A stretch of 6,193 nucleotides of DNA from Anaerolineae bacterium (GTDB taxonomy: Bacteria; Chloroflexota; Anaerolineae; Anaerolineales; Villigracilaceae), in the NCBI GenBank assembly GCA_003484265.1, contig DNDO01000232.1, positions 15,812 through 22,004 of the forward strand, in the 5' to 3' direction. The notes beneath the pieces were generated by a model. It was not told the DNA's origin. It made no database searches and saw nothing but the letters and a program-made list of their open reading frames with translations. This document shows, piece by piece, positions 1 through 5,981 of the stretch. Within the stretch, counting starts at the first letter, position 1; every line of letters starts with the position of its first letter. A program made the position numbers and the translations under genes.

Positions 1-280
1 TTTTTATCAAAGCAAGCGGCCCTGCCGTACCCAACGGGTTTTCCTCGTAACTATAAGATATATTCATTCCCCATTGATGTCCATCCAGAAAGAACGTCTG
101 TAACAAGTTCGCCAGATGTCCAACGGTTAGAGTTACGTCTGTGATCCCGGCGAGTTTCATCTGCTTTAGCATCACCTCCAAAATGGGCATATCCCCGATC
201 GGCATAAGCGGTTTGGGCAAAATGTGTGTATAGGGCGCCAAACGTGTCCCCTTTCCGCCAGCCAACACAACAGCCCTCAT
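1..280 (-). CDS. Sugar-1-phosphate nucleotidyltransferase, N-terminal part (cut by left window edge)
   Basis: The visible 93 residues are the start of an NTP_transferase (PF00483) enzyme, which couples an NTP to a sugar 1-phosphate to give NDP-sugar plus pyrophosphate in the cytosol. Seen directly: a first beta strand running straight into the nucleotide-binding signature LAGGKGTRL (residues 6-14), PKPLMPIG (22-29) with the family's conserved Lys, and NPLGTAGPL (81-89), typical of mannose-1-phosphate guanylyltransferase-like and glucose-1-phosphate thymidylyl/uridylyltransferase-like proteins. There is no N-terminal CBS pair of the kind found in Campylobacter PtmE. The ATG at 280 is supported by an AGGAG six bases upstream and by the signature lying at the usual distance from the start. 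It lies 9 bases after the LegB-like dehydratase, so the two are almost surely co-transcribed and may act in one sugar-nucleotide pathway. The base (G, T, U or C) and the sugar cannot be told from this part. The rest of the gene is outside the window. Confidence 0.9.
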   Translation of the reverse strand, partial: MRAVVLAGGKGTRLAPYTHILPKPLMPIGDMPILEVMLKQMKLAGITDVTLTVGHLANLLQTFFLDGHQWGMNISYSYEENPLGTAGPLALIK

Positions 281-286
281 ATGAGA

Positions 287-291
287 CTCCT
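287..291 (-). promoter_or_regulatory. Shine-Dalgarno of the nucleotidyltransferase, overlapping the upstream stop codon
   Basis: On the minus strand AGGAG lies 6 bases before the ATG at 280. Its first two bases are the last two of the dehydratase's TAG stop (290-292). A ribosome finishing the dehydratase would therefore sit on the next initiation site, suggesting coupled translation. This site fixes the nucleotidyltransferase start. Confidence 0.75.
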
Positions 292-1285
292 AAAATTCAT
301 ACGTGCCGACTCGATAAAGATCCAGATTGTCTCGCACCCAGGCGATGGTTAAATCCAAACCTTGATCCAGCGTAAACTCCGGCCTCCAACCCAACTGCTG
401 AACAGCAAGGGAGTTGTCGGATAACAACCTCATGACTTCAGACGCTTCGGGCCTAAGCCGGTCGCTGTCTTCTGAAATATGGACGGATTTTCCCGCCTTT
501 TGCATGATCTTGTCCGCCAGAGCGCCAATGGATATTTCTTCTCCGGTCCCCAAGTTGAAAACTTGTCCTTCCACATCCTGCACTTCACCTGCTCGAAGGA
601 ATCCATACACAGTATCGGCGACAAACGTAAAGTCTCGTGTGGTGGTCAGGTTTCCAAGTTTGACCACATCGCCTGCCAATGTCTGGGTAATAATGGTGGG
701 GATAACTGCACGGGTAGATTGCCGCGGACCAAATGTATTAAATGGACGAACAGTTACAACAGGCAGATTATAAGAACAGAAAAAACTTTCGACCAACTTA
801 TCCGCGCCGATCTTGCTGGCTGAATAGGGTGATTGTCCCTGTAAGGGGTGACTTTCATTAATTGGCACCTGCCGGGCTGTGCCGTACACCTCACTTGTAG
901 ACGTATGTACCAACCGTTTCACGCCATGCTCGCGGCAAGCCATCAATATATTAAGCGTGCCCATAAAATTGGCACTCGCCACTTCTGCCGGGTGAAAATA
1001 TGAATAAGGAATGGAGATCAAAGCCCCAAGGTGAAACACTACATCACATTCTTTAACTGCATTGTTAACGGCATGCTCATCACGCAGGTCGCCTGCGATG
1101 ATTTCAACTTCTGAAAGGTCTTCACGGCTGAGCAGTTTGAGCAGCCCCAAATCGTTGCGCGATGTGTATCGTACGAATGCACGTACCTTTGCCCCATTAA
1201 AAAGCAGGGATTCTACTAGGTGGCTTCCAATAAAACCTCCCGCGCCGGTAACCAGCACCTGTTTGCCGTTCCAAAAACTGTTCAT
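290..1285 (-). CDS. NAD-dependent sugar-nucleotide 4,6-dehydratase/epimerase, LegB-like extended SDR
   Basis: This 331-residue protein is a full-length extended short-chain dehydrogenase (PF01370/PF16363). Seen directly: the NAD-binding motif TGAGGFIG (13-20), a GDLRD motif (65-69) after the fourth strand, the active-site segment TSTSEVYG (128-135) and the catalytic pair Y154 and K158 in YSASK. A RPFNTFGPRQ substrate-loop motif (180-189) and TRDFTFV (216-222) follow. The TSEVYG form (T130, S131, E132) resembles the T-D-E triad of 4,6-dehydratases more than the SSS/T-VYG of GalE. The whole sequence most resembles, from memory, LegB, which makes a 4-keto-6-deoxy-GlcNAc nucleotide in legionaminic acid synthesis. 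Relatives are also used for other deoxyamino sugars, so no symbol is assigned. The start codon overlaps the sugar transferase stop by 4 bases (ATGA, 1282-1285). An AGGAAG sits rather far upstream (about 15 bases), so translation probably depends on coupling. The nucleotidyltransferase follows directly. The SDR class is certain; the exact reaction is likely but unproven. Confidence 0.88.
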   Translation of the reverse strand: MNSFWNGKQVLVTGAGGFIGSHLVESLLFNGAKVRAFVRYTSRNDLGLLKLLSREDLSEVEIIAGDLRDEHAVNNAVKECDVVFHLGALISIPYSYFHPAEVASANFMGTLNILMACREHGVKRLVHTSTSEVYGTARQVPINESHPLQGQSPYSASKIGADKLVESFFCSYNLPVVTVRPFNTFGPRQSTRAVIPTIITQTLAGDVVKLGNLTTTRDFTFVADTVYGFLRAGEVQDVEGQVFNLGTGEEISIGALADKIMQKAGKSVHISEDSDRLRPEASEVMRLLSDNSLAVQQLGWRPEFTLDQGLDLTIAWVRDNLDLYRVGTYEF

Positions 1286-2877
1286 GCGTTCACGTTCTCT
1301 ACTTCCTGATCGATCTTTTTACCGTCCCCTGCAACAGCGGCATTGAAAACATCGCTGAGTGGCTCCCCACTGCCGGCAACTGATTTATTCAGATGGCGAT
1401 GCAACAAGTCAAGCACCTCCGATAGCATGACAATATGCAGCCCGGTCCTATTACAGATATTGAGAATGCGTTTGTTATCATCCTGAGAGATATGGGCGAT
1501 AGTGTAAAAGATAACACCAACATCATGACGTTTTACAAGCTCAGGTATGTCGGCTGAGGAGCCTAACACCTTGATTCCTTCATAACGTATCCCTTGCTTG
1601 GACGGATCGTCATCCACGATGCCGACGATCTTATAAATTCGCTTGAACTCACGGCGGTATAGCAGCCATGTCGCAAATTCACGGCCCTCACCAGCGCCAA
1701 CAACCAGTACGCGTTCTGGAGCGCCAAAGGTACTGTTTCGAAATGTGATCCACCGGCTCGCAAGGCCGGTGATCAAACGCAGACGATAGCGCACAATGAC
1801 GAAACCAAAAAGCACAGCCAACCCTGCCAGGGCCATAAAACGGACCGGCAAGAATGCAACAGGCTGATATGCCGCAACGAACACAATGACCGTCAGCGTC
1901 ACTAAGGCGCAAGAGGCAAACAGTCGCAACACGTCTTCTGCTGCAGGATGCGCCCAAGAAACCATACTTAGCCCAAGAAGTGAGTTAAACAAACTGAAAA
2001 GGAAAGCTAAGATAATCGCCAGAGACATAGCCCTTTCCAATCCAATATCCAGCGGACCGCTTAACCGCCACAATCCGCCTGTAAGGCCAATGCTCAGGAG
2101 TGCAATCGCAAAATCGATGGCGAGCCAATTAAGGTAGCGACGAGTAATGCGTGTAACAGGTCCACCGAAGAGCCAGCCTTCAGAAATCTGTTTGTCGCCG
2201 AGGCGTGGGATAAGGATGACAAATGTCCAGAACAGGGTATCGAGATCGGTAAAAAAATTATGATGATGGACATAGAGTTGATCGAGGCGAAGTTTATCAG
2301 GCAGAATGTTTTCCATGTAATCATCCATAACATGGTCTGAACTTAGACGTTTTTCTTCATCTCGGTACAAGATGCTGGCTGGACTCGTAATACCTGGACG
2401 CATGGACAAAATCTCCCTGCGCAAGTTATCGGGCCATGTCATAATAATCTCGGGAGCCTCCGGGCGCGGACCGACGAGACTCATTTCCCCAAGCAGTACA
2501 TTCCATAGTTGAGGCAGTTCGTTCAACTTGGTATCACGGAGCCATTGTCCAAATAGCGTGATGCGGGGATCTTTATGACACGTGATCGCAGGTCCTGCAT
2601 AGCTGGCTGGGTCTTCACGCATAGTACGGAATTTTAATATTTGAAAAACCCGACCTCCCCTGCCCATGCGGGGACCCCAGTAAAAGACCGGTCCTGGAGA
2701 ATCGCGTTTAATCATGAGACCCAATGCAAGAAACAAAGGGGTGAAAAGGATCAAACCCGACACAGAGGCCATAATATCCATCAATCGTTTGAGAATATCT
2801 GAAACCCGGCTGGCAAGCGCTATGTCTCCAGTTTGGATAGAAACTGGCACATTTAGTAGAGAACGGTCATTTTCCAT
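1282..2877 (-). CDS. Polyprenyl-phosphate sugar-phosphate transferase with catalytic domain first, then 4 membrane helices and a Rossmann-like domain
   Basis: Residues about 24-225 form a bacterial sugar transferase domain (PF02397), which moves a sugar phosphate from an NDP-sugar to undecaprenyl phosphate at the inner membrane face and so starts a glycan repeat. Seen directly: an N-terminal hydrophobic, probably re-entrant, helix (36-56), SPGPVFY (60-66), LKFRTM (81-86), the active-site block NELPQLWNVL (119-128), MSLVGPRPE (132-140) and RPGITSPAS (160-168). PglC-type enzymes have an Asp-Glu dyad where this protein has N119-E120. Residues about 249-268, 284-304, 316-338 and 341-363 look like four membrane helices. 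A Rossmann-like segment follows (388-495, VVGAGEG at 392-398, then VGIVDDDP at 418-425), resembling the CoA_binding_3 part of WcaJ/FlaA1-type proteins. A polar tail ends the protein. In WbaP/WcaJ the helices and Rossmann part come before the catalytic domain, so the order here is reversed. At 531 residues it is slightly longer than WbaP/WcaJ (about 465-480). The ATG at 2877 has only a weak AAGG 11 bases upstream. The sugar donor is unknown. Confidence 0.9.
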   Translation of the reverse strand: MENDRSLLNVPVSIQTGDIALASRVSDILKRLMDIMASVSGLILFTPLFLALGLMIKRDSPGPVFYWGPRMGRGGRVFQILKFRTMREDPASYAGPAITCHKDPRITLFGQWLRDTKLNELPQLWNVLLGEMSLVGPRPEAPEIIMTWPDNLRREILSMRPGITSPASILYRDEEKRLSSDHVMDDYMENILPDKLRLDQLYVHHHNFFTDLDTLFWTFVILIPRLGDKQISEGWLFGGPVTRITRRYLNWLAIDFAIALLSIGLTGGLWRLSGPLDIGLERAMSLAIILAFLFSLFNSLLGLSMVSWAHPAAEDVLRLFASCALVTLTVIVFVAAYQPVAFLPVRFMALAGLAVLFGFVIVRYRLRLITGLASRWITFRNSTFGAPERVLVVGAGEGREFATWLLYRREFKRIYKIVGIVDDDPSKQGIRYEGIKVLGSSADIPELVKRHDVGVIFYTIAHISQDDNKRILNICNRTGLHIVMLSEVLDLLHRHLNKSVAGSGEPLSDVFNAAVAGDGKKIDQEVENVNA

Positions 2878-2886
2878 AATGATATG

Positions 2887-2934
2887 AAACCTTATCTATA
2901 AGTCATTCAAAAAAGGGACAAAAGAAAACCTTAT
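2887..2934 (-). repeat. 9-base direct repeat pair in the intergenic gap
   Basis: ATAAGGTTT occurs twice in the same orientation on the minus strand, at 2934-2926 and 2895-2887. Copy starts are 39 bases apart, and both copies are preceded by TATA-like bases. The second copy contains the weak AAGG ribosome binding site of the sugar transferase gene. It could be a regulator or RNA-binding site pair, a duplicated leader element, or chance in AT-rich DNA. Confidence 0.35.
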
Positions 2935-2960
2935 ATATTGGCAGTATTAATTTTCGTAAA
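2932..2960 (-). promoter_or_regulatory. Possible sigma70-type promoter before the sugar transferase gene
   Basis: The only sizeable gap in the window (2878-2965, 88 AT-rich bases) separates the FemAB-like gene from the sugar transferase gene. Read on the minus strand it holds TTTACG (2960-2955), a 17-base spacer, and TATATA (2937-2932). Each hexamer matches the consensus at 4 of 6 positions with ideal spacing. The -10 box ends 54 bases before the ATG at 2877. A second, poorer option further down is TTGTCC with TATAGA at 2900-2895 (spacer about 15). AT-rich DNA gives such matches by chance, so this is tentative. No terminator hairpin is visible in the gap, so read-through from upstream is also likely. 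Confidence 0.3.
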
Positions 2961-2965
2961 ATACT

Positions 2966-3889
2966 TTACTTTGCCCTCAACGGGGGAGGCGGCGTTTGCT
3001 CTGATAAAGGCATGCGTCCCTGTAAATAAAATCTTAATAAACCTTCGGCTTTGGAAAGTGTGGAACTATCTGGTCTTAATCGCAGCCCCCCACGCAGGAA
3101 CATATGGCTGGTTTTGTTCATCAATGGATTCACCCATGGGTGGAATGCCACTCTTTGACGGACAGGTTTGGCAGTATACCCCATGCGGAATTTGAATTTG
3201 TCCACGCTGTAGGGTGCATCTAGGGATTGAAGACCATAGAACACACTTATCTGATTATCAAGACGATTTAACACATCAGAGGTAACAATAAAAGTCAAGG
3301 CATTATTGACTCCAAAGGAAAGATACTCGGTGAGGCTTTGATGGTAAAGGATGCAAAAATGATCGTCACATAAAATGGCAAGGAGTGCTGCAACTAATTT
3401 TCCCTGAACAAACGCACCCCAGGCTTCAAATCCGTCCAACCCATTCGCGCTCAAACACAGCCTATGCCAGTTCTTTTCTGTTTCAGCATCTAGTCGTCCC
3501 TGACGCGCAAGAGTATCCCGCCTCAAACTCCAGCCTTCCGACGAAAGAAGTGAAAGGGGAATTGGTTCAACAGAGGCAACGGACAACCCCTTTTTTACAT
3601 CATAGCGGGCTTTTCGAGGCAAATCTTTTAGGGTGTATTGTTTCTTATCCAAGACAACATGATAACTAAGACTGCCGGCATGAGAAGTTTGCAGAGTGGA
3701 ATAACGAATAGCCAGAGCTTTTTCATCAAGCAATAGCTTCCCAATCTCATCTTCACCAGGTGAGACCACCCAATGATATGGAAAAGCCTGAAATACACGC
3801 GGGCCCACCTCCACCCAATAGCTGGCAGGAGTCTTTATGACTTTATATCCCTGACGGCGCAGCCATTCCACAAATACTTCCGGTGTCAT
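2966..3889 (-). CDS. FemAB/GNAT-fold acyltransferase-like protein
   Basis: From the ATG at 3889 this is a 307-residue soluble protein with no signal peptide or membrane segment. It looks like the Acetyltransf_6 (PF13480)/FemAB-related branch of the GNAT fold. Seen directly: a basic stretch LPRKARYDVKKG (90-101) like the loop that opens the FemAB core, then a hydrophobic strand pair around a G-K turn with WGAFVQGKLVAALLA (157-171). Later come an aromatic segment ILYHQS (180-185) and KFKFRMGY (231-238) near the end of the core, where FemAB-like proteins have a conserved K-F-G type motif. Members transfer acyl or aminoacyl groups to peptidoglycan or glycan precursors; which one applies here is not visible. 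An in-frame ATG at 3919 was not chosen because it would overlap the methyltransferase by 34 bases. The ATG at 3889 forms an ATGA overlap with that gene's stop, the pattern used elsewhere in this cluster. No clear ribosome binding site precedes it, so coupling is likely. Family assignment is moderate; substrate unknown. Confidence 0.65.
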   Translation of the reverse strand: MTPEVFVEWLRRQGYKVIKTPASYWVEVGPRVFQAFPYHWVVSPGEDEIGKLLLDEKALAIRYSTLQTSHAGSLSYHVVLDKKQYTLKDLPRKARYDVKKGLSVASVEPIPLSLLSSEGWSLRRDTLARQGRLDAETEKNWHRLCLSANGLDGFEAWGAFVQGKLVAALLAILCDDHFCILYHQSLTEYLSFGVNNALTFIVTSDVLNRLDNQISVFYGLQSLDAPYSVDKFKFRMGYTAKPVRQRVAFHPWVNPLMNKTSHMFLRGGLRLRPDSSTLSKAEGLLRFYLQGRMPLSEQTPPPPLRAK

Positions 3890-4755
3890 AATGGAACATC
3901 CGCACGGCGGGCAAGGCAAAGATATTTCGGAGCCCAGGTAAGCGACTTAAACGACCTGCTTGACAATGATTTCAAGAGGAAATAGTGAAGACGGGTTAAT
4001 GAATTAGTAAGCAAGTTCTCCTGCTGTGGGCTTGGGGCAACATACCATTCAAACGGTTGAAAGCCTGCCTTATTCAACAATAGTGACAATCCCGATGGGT
4101 TGAACCAATACAGATGAGAATCAGAACTCAAGCGATTCCATCGTTTTTCCAATAAAAAAGCGACCAAGCCTCTGCTGCGAGCAAACATGTATGCCTGACC
4201 TGCTATCTCAATAGCCAGCACTCCCTCTGTTTTTAACAGCCGCCTTGTTTCGACCAGATCAGCCAGTGTGTCGTCTGCATAGTAAAACATATCGATCATA
4301 CTAATTAAGTCAAAGTAATCGTTCGGGAACTGTGCATCGCGCAGAGTGCCGGCAATGACATGAGCCGAATGCTTTTCAGACGCGTATGCCGCCGTAGATT
4401 CCGACAATTCAACACCGAAGCGTTCCCATTTCGTTTTGGGAAAAAAATCAAAGAAGTCCCCAGCGCTGCATCCCACATCCAGCATCCTGCCATGTCGGAC
4501 ATGTTGTTGGATCAACCCAGCTTCCAGTTTCAACGTTGGGCGGCGCTTTGATTCGATATTTAACATCTCATCGCTGAAAGACCATGTTGCGATTGTTTGG
4601 GCATGGCGGAATTTTTTGGCGTACCGAGGTGAGGAATATACGGTCTGACATGTTTTGCATTGCACATAACGCGTTAATTTGCCATCGTTCAACCAGATGC
4701 GGGTTGGCGACGGTCCGCATATCGGGCAATCAACATATTCCAGTTCCGATTCCAT
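3886..4755 (-). CDS. Class I SAM-dependent methyltransferase with N-terminal zinc ribbon
   Basis: This 289-residue protein transfers a methyl group from S-adenosylmethionine, presumably to a sugar or glycan given its neighbours. Seen directly: four cysteines in two pairs, C10/C13 (CPIC) and C33/C36 (CKTC), spaced like a zinc ribbon; the SAM-binding motif I MLDVGCSAGDFF (91-102); an acidic residue after strand 2 (E116 in FGVELS); and FDLISMID (148-155) at the motif II/IV position. The His-x-x-Glu-His often seen there in Methyltransf_23 (PF13489) proteins is replaced by IDMFYY. TylC3/NovU sugar C-methyltransferases also carry N-terminal Cys pairs but are about 410 residues long with an extra C-terminal domain, which is missing here. 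The ATG at 4755 follows the GT4 stop by 2 bases. GGGAG lies 13 bases and GGAAAA about 8 bases upstream, both inside the end of the GT4 gene. The stop overlaps the next start (ATGA). The methyltransferase call is secure; the acceptor is unknown. Confidence 0.87.
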   Translation of the reverse strand: MESELEYVDCPICGPSPTRIWLNDGKLTRYVQCKTCQTVYSSPRYAKKFRHAQTIATWSFSDEMLNIESKRRPTLKLEAGLIQQHVRHGRMLDVGCSAGDFFDFFPKTKWERFGVELSESTAAYASEKHSAHVIAGTLRDAQFPNDYFDLISMIDMFYYADDTLADLVETRRLLKTEGVLAIEIAGQAYMFARSRGLVAFLLEKRWNRLSSDSHLYWFNPSGLSLLLNKAGFQPFEWYVAPSPQQENLLTNSLTRLHYFLLKSLSSRSFKSLTWAPKYLCLARRADVPL

Positions 4756-4757
4756 TG

Positions 4758-5981
4758 TTATTTTCCATCTCCCATAATATTCATGAGTAGGTTTTCAAAC
4801 TGTTCAGCGGCGGAGTATGAAGAACCAAATTTCAGTACCCAGGCACGACCATCTCGCCCCATTTGTAGGCGGCGTAATGGATCATTCTTTATGTTCAAAA
4901 TCGCCTTTGCCAAATCGGATGGAGATTCCGGTTCCACACACATACCAGCCTGTGATGAATTCACCAATTTATAAGAATCACTATCTTCATCCACGCTGGC
5001 GATCACCGGGCGGCCCGATGCAAGAATGGAAAACAACTTGGAGGGTAGAGATACCGAACCCATATTCTTCTTCATGGCAACCAATGAAACGTCCGCTGTG
5101 GCAAGGACTTCAGGCAGGCGCTCGCGAGATTCTGTCGGCAAAAATCGGACGTTGCCTAATCCAGCCGCCTGATCCAGCAATTCCGCTCTACCGGCACCTT
5201 CTCCTACAAAAAGGAATACTATATCCGGTCGATTCGCCAATATCTGAGCCGATTCAAGAACAGTTTCCAATCCTTGTGAAAGACCGATGTTTCCCGCATA
5301 TAACACTACAAAACATTCATCAAGGTTGTGTTCTATCGAATACGAATTAAGGCGCGGGAGCGGGCGTATGAGATCAGTATCCAGCCAGGGCGGGATAACA
5401 GCTACTCGATCAGGATCGATTTCACGCTGCGCAAGTTCCGAGAGAAATCCGTCACTCAATACATGAATGCAATTGGTGCGGCGCAGGCAGAAATCTTCCA
5501 ACAGTTTAACCAACCAAATCAGAATTGGGTTTCTAAACAAACCCATCCGTACCCCCACTTCGGGATAAACATCCCAGACGGCAAAGACGGAAGGTTTGCG
5601 GCGAAGCCAACAAAGAATTGCAAATGGCAGAAAGGTTTCGATGGCAGGATTGGTAATCAACGCCGTATCATATTGCAACCGCAGCCCTGCTAGCGTGACC
5701 AGCAATTGATAAACAAGAAAAACCCATAATCGGTGTAACAAGTTGGCACGGTTACCACTGGGGATGCGAACACGGCATATTCGCACACCATTTTTTTCAT
5801 CCCATTTCCATAATCCATTTCGGTACTTATCATGTACATGTCCGCTTGGGTAATGCGGCGCCGCACACGCCACAGTGACAGTATGACCGCGCGAGACCAG
5901 TTGTTCGGCAAGCAGTGCAAACATGGGGGCGCTGGGACCAAGATCGGGAGTGTAATAGGGAGTCACAACAAGAATATTCAA
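4758..5981 (-). CDS. GT4-family glycosyltransferase (WbuB-like), TTG start
   Basis: This 407-residue GT-B enzyme transfers a sugar from an NDP-sugar to a growing lipid-linked glycan at the cytoplasmic membrane face. Seen directly: an N-terminal Rossmann domain opening with ILVVTPYYTPDLGPSA (3-18), whose glycine loop is typical of WbuB-like GT4 proteins. Two amphipathic or hydrophobic stretches that may touch the membrane follow (84-100 and 116-125), then DVYPEVGVRMG (137-147). The C-terminal donor domain (Glycos_transf_1, PF00534/PF13692) carries YAGNIGLSQGLE (228-239), FLFVGEGAGR (256-265) and PSKLFSILASGRPVIA (313-328), the conserved donor-site block. The start is TTG, because the codon at 5981-5979 reads TTG. 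It is chosen because the family's first strand begins right there and because it forms a TTGA overlap with the acyltransferase stop. GGGAA lies 6 bases upstream. The methyltransferase follows after 2 bases. From memory it resembles WbuB, a fucosamine transferase, but donor specificity cannot be predicted with confidence. Confidence 0.92.
   Translation of the reverse strand: MNILVVTPYYTPDLGPSAPMFALLAEQLVSRGHTVTVACAAPHYPSGHVHDKYRNGLWKWDEKNGVRICRVRIPSGNRANLLHRLWVFLVYQLLVTLAGLRLQYDTALITNPAIETFLPFAILCWLRRKPSVFAVWDVYPEVGVRMGLFRNPILIWLVKLLEDFCLRRTNCIHVLSDGFLSELAQREIDPDRVAVIPPWLDTDLIRPLPRLNSYSIEHNLDECFVVLYAGNIGLSQGLETVLESAQILANRPDIVFLFVGEGAGRAELLDQAAGLGNVRFLPTESRERLPEVLATADVSLVAMKKNMGSVSLPSKLFSILASGRPVIASVDEDSDSYKLVNSSQAGMCVEPESPSDLAKAILNIKNDPLRRLQMGRDGRAWVLKFGSSYSAAEQFENLLMNIMGDGK

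Noticed and set aside
414..823. Overlapping plus-strand open frames of 114-119 codons antisense to the dehydratase
   Set aside because: They mirror a well-conserved SDR gene in other frames; no domain-like pattern or plausible ribosome binding context was seen.
2878..2965. Rho-independent terminator or riboswitch in the intergenic gap
   Set aside because: T-rich runs exist on the minus strand, but no stable GC-rich inverted repeat precedes them and no known aptamer core was recognised.
2938..3195. Plus-strand open frame of 85 codons starting in the intergenic gap
   Set aside because: Most of it is antisense to the FemAB-like gene, its product has no recognisable motif, and every other gene runs the opposite way.
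3890..3919. A start 10 codons further upstream for the FemAB-like gene (ATG at 3919, Cys/Pro-rich extension)
   Set aside because: The extension is only the out-of-frame reading of the methyltransferase's last codons, has no supporting ribosome binding site, and gives a 34-base overlap instead of the ATGA pattern seen elsewhere.
4817..5350. Plus-strand open frame of 177 codons antisense to the GT4 gene
   Set aside because: It lies wholly inside a clearly conserved GT4 coding region. Its translation shows no recognisable domain and looks like a reverse-complement shadow.
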